Shown: one piece after another, positions 1-6,900 of the stretch
Numbering within the stretch: position 1 is the first letter of the stretch
Layout: every line of letters starts with the position of its first letter
IMG/VR virus record: IMGVR_UViG_3300021559_000324
Location: 1 to 21,671 of that record
From: a virus
Strand: one strand, 5' to 3'
DNA length: 21,671 bases
Made by a program: the position numbers and the translations under genes
The notes under the pieces: generated by a model
What the model saw: only the letters and a program-made list of their open reading frames with translations
Database searches by the model: none
What the model was told of the DNA's origin: nothing

Positions 1-636
1 GGCGCCTTTAAGGCCTATGGCGATGTGACGGCAGTGAAAGCCGAGGAAGTCGAGCTGGGCGGCGTTAAGAAACTGGCGTTGTATGCGCAGATCTCGCCCA
101 CGCCGGAACTGGTCGCCATGAACAAGGCACGCCAAAAAATTTACACCAGCATCGAAATCAATCCGAAATTTTCCGATACCGGCGAAGCCTACCTGGTCGG
201 CCTGGCTGTTACCGACAGCCCCGCCAGCCTTGGCACTGAGGTTTTATCGTTCGCCACCAAGAACACCGGCAACCTGTTTTCGGCGGCGGAAGAAACGACG
301 CTGGAATTCGAGGAAGCCCCCCAACCTGAAACCGAAGGAATCAAATTGTCCGATACCGTTAAAAACCTGCTGAGCCGCTTTTCCACCAAGACTACCGGCG
401 ACGATGCGCGCTTCACCGAGCTGGTCGGCGCCGTCGAAACCTTGGCGACCTATGCCAATTCCAGCGCCGACCAGTTCAAAGCAGAGAAGGAACGTGTCGA
501 TACGCTGGAAGCGGCCTTGCAAAAGACGAATGAGGAATTCGCAGCATTCCGCCAAAAGGTCGAGTCGACCGACGCGAATGGCTCGCACCGGCCTGCCGCC
601 ACCGGCGGCGACAACCTGGCGGAAACCGATTTTTAA
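1..636 (+). CDS. O: Capsid scaffolding protein/protease, P2 gpO-like (5' partial)
   Basis: The reading frame is open from base 1, so the true start lies before the window. About 211 residues remain, against about 284 in P2 gpO. In P2, gpO is both the internal scaffold and the serine protease that matures the head proteins. The piece carries the conserved stretch TDSPASLGTE (bases 214-243), which holds the family's catalytic serine; the catalytic Asp and His would lie upstream of the window. The last third is helix-rich and charged, as expected of the scaffold domain (EKERVDTLEAALQKTNEEF). It ends 60 bases before the capsid gene, the usual O-N order. Identification is from remembered family sequence and synteny. 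Confidence 0.93.
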   Translation, partial: GAFKAYGDVTAVKAEEVELGGVKKLALYAQISPTPELVAMNKARQKIYTSIEINPKFSDTGEAYLVGLAVTDSPASLGTEVLSFATKNTGNLFSAAEETTLEFEEAPQPETEGIKLSDTVKNLLSRFSTKTTGDDARFTELVGAVETLATYANSSADQFKAEKERVDTLEAALQKTNEEFAAFRQKVESTDANGSHRPAATGGDNLAETDF

Positions 637-696
637 TCGGCGCCGGCCACCTCTCCCCTACACGAACATCGCCCTATACAAACAGGAGTCACCCGT

Positions 697-1704
697 ATGA
701 AGAAAATTACCCGCGTCGCCTTCGACAAATACACCGCCCGCCTGGCGCAGTTGAACGACACCGGCAACGTCGCCAAGACTTTTGGCGTCGCGCCCACCGT
801 GCAGCAAAAGCTGGAAACCAAGATCCAGGAATCTAGCGAATTCCTCAAAAGCATCAATGTCATCGGCGTATCCGAACAAGAAGGCGAAAAGGTCGGTCTG
901 GGTATTTCCGGCCCAACTGCCAGCCGCACCAATACCGACAAGGGCGACCGCAAGACCCGCGACCTGACCGCCCTGGACGGCAAGGGTTATCGTTGCGAAA
1001 AAACGAACTTCGATACGCACGTCAAATATCAAACCTTGGACGCTTGGGCGAAGTTCCCCGATTTCCAGCAGCGCCTGGCCAACGCCATCTTGCAGCGCCA
1101 GGCGCTGGACCGCATGATGATCGGCTTTCATGGCCGCACCGTAGCGGCCGATACGGATATCGACAAGAATCCGATGCTCCAGGACGTCAACAAGGGCTGG
1201 TTGCAGCACTATCGCGAACAGGCGCCGCAGCGCGTCATGCATGAAGGCAAGAAGGATTCTGGCAAGCTCGTCATCGGCGCCGGCGGCGACTATGAAAATC
1301 TGGATGCTGCGGTATATGACGCAATCAATCTGCTCGACCCCTGGTATCAGAAGGACACCGGCCTGGTGGTGATCGTCAGCCGCAACCTGATGCACGACAA
1401 GTATTTCCCCCTGGTGAACACCAAGCAGGCGCCGACCGAGACGCTGGCGGCGGACATCGTCATCAGCCAAAAGCGCATCGGCGGCCTGCCGGCCATCGCC
1501 GTCCCGTTCTTCCCGGATAACACGATCTTTACTACCCGCCTCGACAATCTGTCGATCTACTGGCAAGAGTCGGCCCGCCGGCGCCGGGTGGTCGAGAAGC
1601 CAGAGCGCGACCGCATCGAAAACTACGAATCGTCCAACGATGCCTACGTGGTCGAGGACCTGGGCCTGGGCGCCGTGCTGGAAAATATCGTCCTGGCGGC
1701 CTGA
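697..1704 (+). CDS. N: Major capsid protein, P2 gpN-like
   Basis: This 335-residue protein is slightly shorter than P2 gpN (about 357). It forms the icosahedral shell after cleavage by gpO. It opens MKKITRVAFDKYTARLAQLN and contains the family-typical segments GLGISGPTASRTNT and ALDRMMIGFHG. The start is set by AGGAG at 684-688, eight bases before the ATG. It lies between the scaffold gene and the small terminase gene. A long reverse-strand reading frame overlaps it completely and is treated as a shadow. Confidence 0.95.
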   Translation: MKKITRVAFDKYTARLAQLNDTGNVAKTFGVAPTVQQKLETKIQESSEFLKSINVIGVSEQEGEKVGLGISGPTASRTNTDKGDRKTRDLTALDGKGYRCEKTNFDTHVKYQTLDAWAKFPDFQQRLANAILQRQALDRMMIGFHGRTVAADTDIDKNPMLQDVNKGWLQHYREQAPQRVMHEGKKDSGKLVIGAGGDYENLDAAVYDAINLLDPWYQKDTGLVVIVSRNLMHDKYFPLVNTKQAPTETLAADIVISQKRIGGLPAIAVPFFPDNTIFTTRLDNLSIYWQESARRRRVVEKPERDRIENYESSNDAYVVEDLGLGAVLENIVLAA

Positions 1705-1705
1705 T

Positions 1706-2419
1706 ATGGAAAACGTTTCTCCCGCCCAGCGCCACAAGGCGCGTGTCCTGGCCGAGCGTGCCGCCGAAGCAGCCGCCCCCGGCGGCGTCACCCACGGCAG
1801 CGCCTACGAAATGATGCTTTATAAACTGGCGAACGACCGCCGCAGCCTGGGCAGCATCCAGTCGGTGGCGCGCAAGATCGAAGTCAAAGCCACATTGCTG
1901 CCCGAGTACCAGGACTGGATTGACGCAGTTCTGGCGAAGGGCCAAGGCGGTCAGGATGATGTCTTTGCCGCGCTCTTGGTGTGGCACATCGACTGCGGCG
2001 AGTATGCGCGGGCCGTAGAAATGGCGCGCTATGCCGTCGCCCACAAGCTGACCTTGCCGGACCAGTTCAACCGCGACATCCCGACGATGTTGCTGGATGA
2101 GTTCTCTATGGCGTACTCACACGGCAAGCTGGCCGACGATCCGGCGCAGGCCGTCGAGATCCTGGCGCAAGTCCAGCAGCTGACGGAACACTGCGACGCA
2201 CCCGACCAGGCGCGGGCCAAGCTGTTCAAGGCGGCCGCCTACGCGATGGTCGCCGTCTTGGACCAGGCCGGCAACGAGCTGCTGACAGCGTCACAACTAC
2301 CGCAGGCGGAAGCTGCCCACAAACTGATGGAGCGCGCCCTGGCCTTGTTCCCCGGCGTGGGCGTTAAACAGGTCATGGACCGCCTGCGCACGCGCATTGC
2401 TAAAACCGTACCGGACTAA
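1706..2419 (+). CDS. M: Terminase small subunit / endonuclease, P2 gpM-like
   Basis: The ATG at 1706 lies one base after the capsid stop, giving 237 residues, close to P2 gpM (about 247). An open frame runs further upstream, but that would overlap the capsid gene deeply and is not needed. In P2, gpM works with the large terminase gpP to cut cos ends and package DNA into the prohead. Seen here are a basic, alanine-rich N-terminus (SPAQRHKARVLAERAAEAAA) and a helical body with the motif LLVWHIDCGEYARAVEMARYA, typical of this family. Translation is probably coupled to the capsid gene. Confidence 0.93.
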   Translation: MENVSPAQRHKARVLAERAAEAAAPGGVTHGSAYEMMLYKLANDRRSLGSIQSVARKIEVKATLLPEYQDWIDAVLAKGQGGQDDVFAALLVWHIDCGEYARAVEMARYAVAHKLTLPDQFNRDIPTMLLDEFSMAYSHGKLADDPAQAVEILAQVQQLTEHCDAPDQARAKLFKAAAYAMVAVLDQAGNELLTASQLPQAEAAHKLMERALALFPGVGVKQVMDRLRTRIAKTVPD

Positions 2420-2436
2420 CGAGCACCCCTGGCGCA

Positions 2437-2496
2437 CGGCGGCGCGGGTCGATGATTGAATCATTGCGATTTCATTCTGACGCCCGCCCACCGCCG
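2437..2496 (+). promoter_or_regulatory. Imperfect stem-loop in the M-L gap
   Basis: The 95-base gap between M and L contains CGGCGG (2437-2442) and GCGGG (2444-2448). These can pair with CCGCCG (2491-2496) and CCCGC (2483-2487). An inner inverted repeat, ATGATT/AATCAT, lies at 2452-2464. No T-run follows, so it does not look like an intrinsic terminator. It may be an mRNA processing or stability element ahead of L, whose own ribosome-binding site is weak. Function is inferred only from folding potential. Confidence 0.35.
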
Positions 2497-2514
2497 ATTT
2501 AATGAGAAATCCGC

Positions 2515-3006
2515 ATGAGCTTTATTGCCTTTGAACCTTCGCCCCCTTCCAGTTCGCCAGCACCGGCCGCCGCCGTTGTCGAAAACGATGGCTGGTATGT
2601 GGATATCCAGCTATCGCAGATGCGCGACGCGGAGCGGCTGGACGGCACCGTCACCGAAGTGCGGCTGCGGCAAGCGGTCGTCGCCGCCATTCTCCATGTC
2701 AATAAAGAGCTGCGCGACTGGAAGCTGGAACAGATTGCCGCCGGCTATGCCTCACTAGCGGCAGTGCCGGCGGACCGTGTTGACCGCGAAAGCGTCAATG
2801 TTTCCCACTATCGCCGTGCCGTCTACTGCTGGGCCAAGGCCGATCTCACCGAGCGTTACCGCGATTTCGACAGTACCGCCTCATCGCTGAACGACAAGAA
2901 AACCATGGATGTCCTGGACGACGCACCTTCCGACCAGCGCCGTAATGCGCATTGGGCCATTACCAACATCATTGGCCGGTCCCACATGACGGTCGAGCTG
3001 ATCTGA
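2515..3006 (+). CDS. L: Head completion/stabilisation protein, P2 gpL-like
   Basis: This 163-residue protein is near P2 gpL (about 169). gpL binds the packaged head and closes the connector before tail joining. The central helix-rich part (ERLDGTVTEVRLRQAVVAAI) and the segment HYRRAVYCWAKADLTERYRDF are typical of the family, and the acidic C-terminus fits. The start at 2515 has only a poor GAGAAA-like sequence upstream. The stop overlaps the first base of the next start (TGATG), suggesting translational coupling to X. Confidence 0.92.
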   Translation: MSFIAFEPSPPSSSPAPAAAVVENDGWYVDIQLSQMRDAERLDGTVTEVRLRQAVVAAILHVNKELRDWKLEQIAAGYASLAAVPADRVDRESVNVSHYRRAVYCWAKADLTERYRDFDSTASSLNDKKTMDVLDDAPSDQRRNAHWAITNIIGRSHMTVELI

Positions 3007-3215
3007 TGCAGGTGCGCGCCCAACAGCATGACACGCTGGATCTGCTGTGCTGGCGTCACCTGGGCGCCACCGCCAACGTGGTCGAGGCGGCGCTCGAACT
3101 GAATCCCGGCCTAGCCGACCTGGGGCCGATCCTGCCGCATGGCCTCCTGGTCAACCTGCCCGAACCTACCGCAACCCCTACTAAAACCGCCCAGGTCGTG
3201 AACCTTTGGGATTGA
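3006..3215 (+). CDS. X: Tail protein X, P2 gpX-like
   Basis: Using the ATG at 3006 that overlaps the L stop gives 69 residues, matching P2 gpX (about 67). gpX is a short LysM-like protein needed for tail formation. The recognisable core is DTLDLLCWRHLG followed by ELNPGLADLGPILPHG, the LysM-like pattern of this family. An open frame continues 54 bases upstream but only inside L. It is followed immediately by the lysis cassette. Confidence 0.9.
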   Translation: MQVRAQQHDTLDLLCWRHLGATANVVEAALELNPGLADLGPILPHGLLVNLPEPTATPTKTAQVVNLWD

Positions 3216-3230
3216 TTGGAGCATTTACCT

Positions 3231-3587
3231 ATGGCAGAACCCAGCACCACCTCCCTGGTCGTCACCAGCGCCGCCGGCATCGGCCTGTCAACGCTGTTCC
3301 CTGGCATTGACGGCAACGCGCTGATTGGCGCTTTCGCCGGCGCCACGCTGGTGGCGATCTCCAGCAAAAACCTGCCGGTCCTGCAACGCCTGGCGTACAT
3401 GGTCATTTCCCTGGCGATTGGCTACCTGGCCGCGCCGGAGGTCATCAGCAATACGCCGTTGAAGCAATCGGGCGTCGCCGCCTTCTTCGCGTCGGCCGCG
3501 GCCATTGCCCTGACGCTGCACGGCATCGACCTGATTAAAACCATTGAGCTGCCGGCCTGGCTGCGCAAGGGAGGCGGCCATGACTAA
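3231..3587 (+). CDS. Putative phage holin / membrane protein
   Basis: This 118-residue protein starts at the ATG at 3231, with GGAG at 3218-3221 as ribosome-binding site; an in-frame TTG at 3216 is an alternative. About three hydrophobic segments are visible, near residues 8-44, 50-68 and 82-101. The C-terminus is short and polar (PAWLRKGGGHD). Position after X and before the endolysin, together with size and topology, point to a class I-like holin or its partner, as in other betaproteobacterial P2-like phages. It overlaps the next gene by 8 bases. Whether this or the next gene is the lysis timer cannot be told from sequence. Confidence 0.72.
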   Translation: MAEPSTTSLVVTSAAGIGLSTLFPGIDGNALIGAFAGATLVAISSKNLPVLQRLAYMVISLAIGYLAAPEVISNTPLKQSGVAAFFASAAAIALTLHGIDLIKTIELPAWLRKGGGHD

Positions 3588-3849
3588 AGCCTTGACCTTG
3601 CTGGCGCTGCTTTCCTACGCCAGCACCTGCGTGCGGCTGCTGTGCTACCGGCGCGGCCTGGCGAATCACCGCTTGCACATCTCCCTGGTGGCCTGGTTTC
3701 TGATTGTCGCCACCGGCACCAGCGCCCTGGAGATCCTGCTCGACCATGGCCGCGCCTCCTTCGGGGAAGCCGGCGTCGCTTTAACTTTGTGTTATCTGGT
3801 GTACCGCGCCCAGGGCAACGTCGCCAACATCATCAGGGGTATCGAATGA
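3580..3849 (+). CDS. Phage holin, 3-TM type (Phage_holin_3-like)
   Basis: This 89-residue protein has three predicted membrane segments: residues 4-22 (LTLLALLSYASTCVRLLCY), 35-52 (SLVAWFLIVATGTSALEI) and about 66-78. Size and pattern fit the 3-TM holins found next to M15 endolysins in P2-like phages. GGAGG at about 3570-3574 precedes the start. The stop forms an ATGA overlap with the endolysin gene, so holin and endolysin are translated together. The probable role is to permeabilise the inner membrane at the end of the lytic cycle. Confidence 0.78.
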   Translation: MTKALTLLALLSYASTCVRLLCYRRGLANHRLHISLVAWFLIVATGTSALEILLDHGRASFGEAGVALTLCYLVYRAQGNVANIIRGIE

Positions 3850-4310
3850 CAACAGCCACACCATTGACCGAACATTTCACCTTGCAGGAATTCACACGCA
3901 GCGACAGGGCGCGGTCCCTCTCTATCGACAACACCCCGGCGCCGGCCATCGTCGCCAACCTGCGGCGCCTGGCGAAGTTTAACGAGCTGGTGCGCCTGGA
4001 GTTGGGCGGCGCGGCGATGGTCATTTCCAGCGGATACCGCTGCCAGTCGCTGAACCGGGCAGTCGGCGGCGCCGGCAACAGCGCGCACCTGGAGGGCCTG
4101 GCGTGCGACTTTACGGCGCCGGCATTCGGTACACCGATGGAGATCTGCCAGGCGCTGGAAAAATCCTATCTGCAATTCGACCAGCTGATCTATGAGCGCG
4201 TCGGCGGCGCGGTATGGGTACACCTGGGCATTGCGGTCGAGGGCAAGACGCCGCGCCGCCAGGTGCTGACCATCGACAGCCGCGGCACTCGGGTCGGCCT
4301 ATGGAACTGA
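3846..4310 (+). CDS. Endolysin, peptidase M15 family
   Basis: This 154-residue zinc peptidase is predicted to cut the peptide stems of peptidoglycan. The zinc triad is visible: H81 and D88 in SAHLEGLACDF, and H126 in WVHLGI. E117 (YERVGG) is a candidate catalytic base. It has no signal peptide, so it should need a holin to reach the cell wall. The start at 3846 is fixed by the ATGA overlap with the holin. Synteny and the complete metal motif make this one of the surest calls in the window. Confidence 0.92.
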   Translation: MTTATPLTEHFTLQEFTRSDRARSLSIDNTPAPAIVANLRRLAKFNELVRLELGGAAMVISSGYRCQSLNRAVGGAGNSAHLEGLACDFTAPAFGTPMEICQALEKSYLQFDQLIYERVGGAVWVHLGIAVEGKTPRRQVLTIDSRGTRVGLWN

Positions 4311-4723
4311 TCGTCAAAAGTCTGATATCGGCCTTGGCAGTCGGCGCGCTGTGCCTGGTGATTTACGTCCAGCGCGACGGTCTGACCGCTGCCAGGGAAC
4401 GCGCCGAGACGGCCGAACAGATCACACGCGACCGCGACGGCACCATCAAGACCTTGACCGACGCAGCGGCCAGGGACAAGAAGGCCGCCGCCAAGCTGCA
4501 AGCCGCCCGCGACAATATCGCGGCAACCCTCACCGAACGAGAAAACCTGATTGAAAGACTTCAACATGACGATCCCCAAGTACGCAACTGGGCCGATACT
4601 CCTTTGCCTGACGCTGTTGCCCGCCTGCGGGAGCATCCGGCCGCCACAGGCGCCGACGCTTACAGTCAACGCCTGCCCAGCGATCACGCGCTGTCAGTTG
4701 CCGGCGGCGGCGCCCAGAACTAA
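4301..4723 (+). CDS. lysB: Inner-membrane spanin, Rz / LysB-like
   Basis: This 140-residue protein starts at 4301, overlapping the endolysin end by ten bases. It has an N-terminal membrane anchor (about residues 5-23, VKSLISALAVGALCLVIYV) and a long charged, probably coiled-coil periplasmic region (about 28-88, ERAETAEQITRDRDGTIKTL and beyond). This is the classic i-spanin layout, which bridges the envelope and helps disrupt the outer membrane. A second lysis gene is nested in the +1 frame inside its C-terminal half, as is usual for Rz/Rz1 pairs. Confidence 0.88.
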   Translation: MELIVKSLISALAVGALCLVIYVQRDGLTAARERAETAEQITRDRDGTIKTLTDAAARDKKAAAKLQAARDNIAATLTERENLIERLQHDDPQVRNWADTPLPDAVARLREHPAATGADAYSQRLPSDHALSVAGGGAQN

Positions 4724-4838
4724 TGGCGCCATGAATCTGGCGCTGGAGCGCGCAGAGGCAGCATGGGGAACGTGTGCGGCCAAGGTAGACGCTGTTGTCG
4801 ATTACCAGGAGGATGCCGACCGTGTACAAGCCAAATAG
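4566..4838 (+). CDS. lysC: Outer-membrane spanin lipoprotein, Rz1 / LysC-like
   Basis: This 90-residue frame is embedded in the Rz gene and continues past it. It begins at ATG 4566 (MTIPKYATGPILLCLTLLPAC). Its hydrophobic leader ends in an LPAC lipobox, with the lipidated cysteine at residue 21. A proline-rich mature start (SIRPPQAPTL) and small size are typical of Rz1. An upstream in-frame TTG at 4551 is an alternative start. Together with Rz it should form the spanin complex. Its end overlaps the first bases of R. Confidence 0.85.
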   Translation: MTIPKYATGPILLCLTLLPACGSIRPPQAPTLTVNACPAITRCQLPAAAPRTNGAMNLALERAEAAWGTCAAKVDAVVDYQEDADRVQAK

Positions 4839-5310
4839 CCTTAGAACGCATCTGACGGCCGCCAGCGCTGAATTACAGCAGAACCCAGATAAACTGTTGA
4901 TCTTTGCGGAGGGTGGCAACACGGTGGCGACCGGCACCGCTTCCCTGTCGTTTGAGTATCGCTATAAGCTGAACATCATCATCACCGACTACGCTGGCTG
5001 CGAGGATGCCATCATGGTCCCGTTGCTGGCCTGGGTCCAGGTGCACCAACGCGACCTGCTGGACAATGCCGAGCTGCGCAAGACCGGTATCGGCTTTGAC
5101 GTGGATTACAACAACCACACGTCGGTAGACCTGGCGATCACGCTGGCGCTGACCGAGCGGGTGATAGTAAAACCTGCCGGCACCGGGCGCCTGGAAGTAT
5201 TGCACCTGGCCGAGCCGCAACCCACTCCAGCATATACCGCTGATTTCTGGCAAGCCTATGCGGGCGACGCGCTGCTGGCTGAATGGCAGACGCCGGCTAA
5301 TCCCGAATGA
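4822..5310 (+). CDS. R: Tail completion protein, P2 gpR-like
   Basis: A GTG at 4822 is preferred: AGGAGG at 4807-4812 sits nine bases upstream, and the product MYKPNSLRTHL matches the N-terminus known for gpR. In-frame ATGs at 4795 and 4813 are too close to, or before, the ribosome-binding site. The 162-residue product is near P2 gpR (about 155). Family-typical segments include TASLSFEYRYKLNIIITDYAG and HLAEPQPTP. gpR is needed to finish the tail end that joins the head. The stop overlaps the S start (ATGA). Confidence 0.92.
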   Translation: MYKPNSLRTHLTAASAELQQNPDKLLIFAEGGNTVATGTASLSFEYRYKLNIIITDYAGCEDAIMVPLLAWVQVHQRDLLDNAELRKTGIGFDVDYNNHTSVDLAITLALTERVIVKPAGTGRLEVLHLAEPQPTPAYTADFWQAYAGDALLAEWQTPANPE

Positions 5311-5774
5311 GCGACGATCTGCACGCCCTGGAAGCCTGGGCCGGCGCACTGCTGGCCCAGCTCCAACCTGGTCAACGCCGCGTCATCACGCGCAGGATTG
5401 CCCAGGACTTACGCCGCAGCCAGGCGCAACGCATCGCCAGCCAACAGGCGCCGGACGGCGCGCCCTACGAGAAGCGCAAGCAGCGCAAGAATCTGCGCGG
5501 CAAAAAGGGAAGGATCAAACGGCAGAAAGCCGCCATGTTTGAGAAGATCCGCACGCTAAAAAATCTCAAGATCGAACAGGACGAAAATCAGCTATCGGTC
5601 GGTTTCTTTGGGCGCGTGGCGCGGATTGCCCGCGTGCACCAGGAGGGATTAACGGACAAGGTCGCAAAAAAGGGGCCGGCATATCACTATCCTTCCCGAC
5701 CGTTACTTGGTTTCAGTGTTACCGATCAAGCGCTAATTCGTGAGTCTCTATTACGTCATCTTGGGCGATTTTAA
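5307..5774 (+). CDS. S: Tail completion protein, P2 gpS-like
   Basis: This 155-residue protein is near P2 gpS (about 150). It begins within the ATGA overlap with R. A very basic stretch (YEKRKQRKNLRGKKGRIKRQK) is followed by MFEKIRTLKNLKI and the conserved end PSRPLLGFSVTD, both diagnostic of the gpS family. It acts with gpR in tail termination and head joining. It is the last gene before the S-V accessory spot. Base composition becomes more AT-rich at its 3' end. Confidence 0.92.
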   Translation: MSDDLHALEAWAGALLAQLQPGQRRVITRRIAQDLRRSQAQRIASQQAPDGAPYEKRKQRKNLRGKKGRIKRQKAAMFEKIRTLKNLKIEQDENQLSVGFFGRVARIARVHQEGLTDKVAKKGPAYHYPSRPLLGFSVTDQALIRESLLRHLGRF

Positions 5775-6081
5775 AAAACACCAGCATGTGATAGCCGGCA
5801 TCCATCATCGATTAAATAAATTGTGCCGAACAAACTCTGTGTTAGTATGCATTCGTGGTTGAGGTTTGCATGCAAACATGCCACTTCTAAATTGATGACA
5901 AAAATGTGATTTGTGTAACTCACGTGACTGCGTCTCAAATTTGGAGCTGTAATTCCGAATACGATGGTCGATACACACGTTGGGGGCACCACGCAGATAG
6001 CGCGGGTTCCTGAGAGTTTGAAAGCACTTTGCAGATAGCACTGGCATTCAAAATACGATTAAGGCATAGGTAATACATTGG
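5775..6081. other. Non-coding part of the S-V spacer
   Basis: No convincing gene is seen. Two short reverse frames (5771-5992 and 5805-6047) lack a ribosome-binding site and protein-like composition. The stretch is more AT-rich than the phage genes. It contains the 14-bp palindrome listed separately and a 9-bp direct repeat, GCAGATAGC, at 5993-6001 and 6031-6039. It may hold regulatory sites or remains of an earlier cargo insertion. Confidence 0.5.
5864..5877. repeat. Perfect 14-bp palindrome, operator-like
   Basis: GTTTGCATGCAAAC is perfectly self-complementary and lies in AT-rich non-coding DNA just after S. Size and symmetry fit a dimeric regulator's binding site. No second copy was noticed in the window, and no obvious promoter is attached, so the function is open. 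Confidence 0.45.
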
Positions 6082-6112
6082 AAAAAAGCCCGCAAATTGC
6101 GGGCTTTTTTTT
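6082..6112. terminator. Bidirectional intrinsic terminator
   Basis: A GC-rich hairpin, GCCCGC/GCGGGC (6088-6093 and 6099-6104) with loop AAATT, is flanked by A6 on the left and T8 on the right. It can therefore terminate transcription in both directions. It lies between the + strand genes ending at S and the reverse-strand gene ending at 6135, so it probably closes both. Confidence 0.88.
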
Positions 6113-6134
6113 CACCATTTTCTGGAGACTTGAG

Positions 6135-6497
6135 TTAAGCATGACCCGTCTTCAACTGAAATTTCTGGAACATGCTAACGATTTTTGTTGAGTCGACAGA
6201 CTTCATATGCGGAGGAATGCGCGTCATCCGTATAAGCAACGCCGCATCATGCAACGTCTTTCTATAGGACGTCATGCTATCGTCAGCACGGTCGGCCAAC
6301 GCCGTCAAAGCGTTCTTGAACGCCAGCAAAAAAGCATCGGGATCGCGTGGCGCGGCCTTGTTCAAGTAATGAAAGACGTTATCGATGACACCGTCAACAG
6401 CGGGTTGGACATTGACGCCATATAGCGTCAGTGTCGCCAACCCTAAAATCTTGTTGATGCTGTCTTTCAAAAATGGATCGTTAGCGTAGGTTTTCAT
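6135..6497 (-). CDS. Orphan reverse-strand gene in the S-V cargo spot
   Basis: This 120-residue protein starts at the reverse-strand ATG at 6497, with AGGA five bases upstream. A longer start at 6518 lacks a ribosome-binding site. It is predicted to be soluble and mainly helical (NDPFLKDSINKILGLATLTL, FLLAFKNALTALADRADDSM), with no signal peptide or membrane segment. I do not recognise a family. It is oriented against the phage late genes and is followed by its own terminator. It lies where P2 carries orf30/fun(Z), a known cargo position in P2-like phages. A lysogeny-expressed accessory function, perhaps phage defence, is inferred only from location. Confidence 0.72.
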   Translation of the reverse strand: MKTYANDPFLKDSINKILGLATLTLYGVNVQPAVDGVIDNVFHYLNKAAPRDPDAFLLAFKNALTALADRADDSMTSYRKTLHDAALLIRMTRIPPHMKSVDSTKIVSMFQKFQLKTGHA

Positions 6498-6597
6498 AGT
6501 TCCTATTGCGGGCAACATGGTGTGTAGAGGATGAAAACCATCCTAGATATCCGTATGCCAGTTGTCCATTGGCATTTATTGCATTTAACGATTGTTT

Positions 6598-6810
6598 TCA
6601 AAAAACGGGCTTCTGTCGCCCGACAGGTGTCTTTTTCCAGCCACGCCATGCTGGGGATGCTGGCTCAGCTATGCTAGCCTTGTCACGCCTGTACCCGGGT
6701 GACGCGGTGTTAGGCTGTGCTAGCGGGGATAGCTGCTTGTATGGTGGAATGTCGGGCAAGATGCATCGACCGTCACCGCGTCTTTTTGATCTGAATGGCG
6801 TCACGCCAGC
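6598..6810 (+). ncRNA. Candidate structured RNA upstream of V
   Basis: The 403 bases between the orphan gene and V contain no convincing gene. A dense set of inverted repeats is present instead: CTGTCG/CGACAG (6613-6626), CCAGC/GCTGG (6637-6654), a bulged stem AGCTAT-GCTAG-CCT (6667-6680) with AGG-CTAGC-ATAGCT (6712-6734), an inner GTCAC/GTGAC hairpin (6682-6703), GACGCGGTG (6701-6709) matching CACCGCGTC (6774-6782) followed by five Ts, and TGGCGT-C-ACGCCA (6796-6808). The layout recalls phage C4/CI-type antisense RNAs, but this is only a resemblance. It could also be the leader of the V operon. Strand is chosen from the T-run. Confidence 0.4.
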
Positions 6811-6900
6811 TAGCAACAAAACATTCTCTAACAGTTAGTAACGCGGATACCAACCCGCTACCAGGTGCGCCAACTCAGGCAACCCGGCACCATGCAATGC

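Noticed and set aside
658-1791. Long reverse-strand frame (377 codons) over the capsid gene
   Set aside because: It lies wholly opposite the well-identified capsid gene, has a shadow-type composition and no ribosome-binding site.
5771-6047. Two short reverse frames after S
   Set aside because: No ribosome-binding sites, overlapping each other, unlike proteins in composition, and the likely terminator lies between them and any promoter.
6589-6605. Possible reverse-strand promoter for the S-V orphan gene
   Set aside because: A TTGAAA at 6596-6601 with TAAATG 17 bases on is too weak in its -10 part to list as a feature.
6506-6838. Forward (110 aa) and reverse (73 aa) frames upstream of V
   Set aside because: No ribosome-binding site and a composition unlike proteins; the stretch is better explained by stem-forming repeats.
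6519-6900. Ogr-type activator box (TGT-N12-ACA) before V
   Set aside because: Only near matches such as TGT-N12-CCA at about 6521 were seen; none is convincing or well placed.
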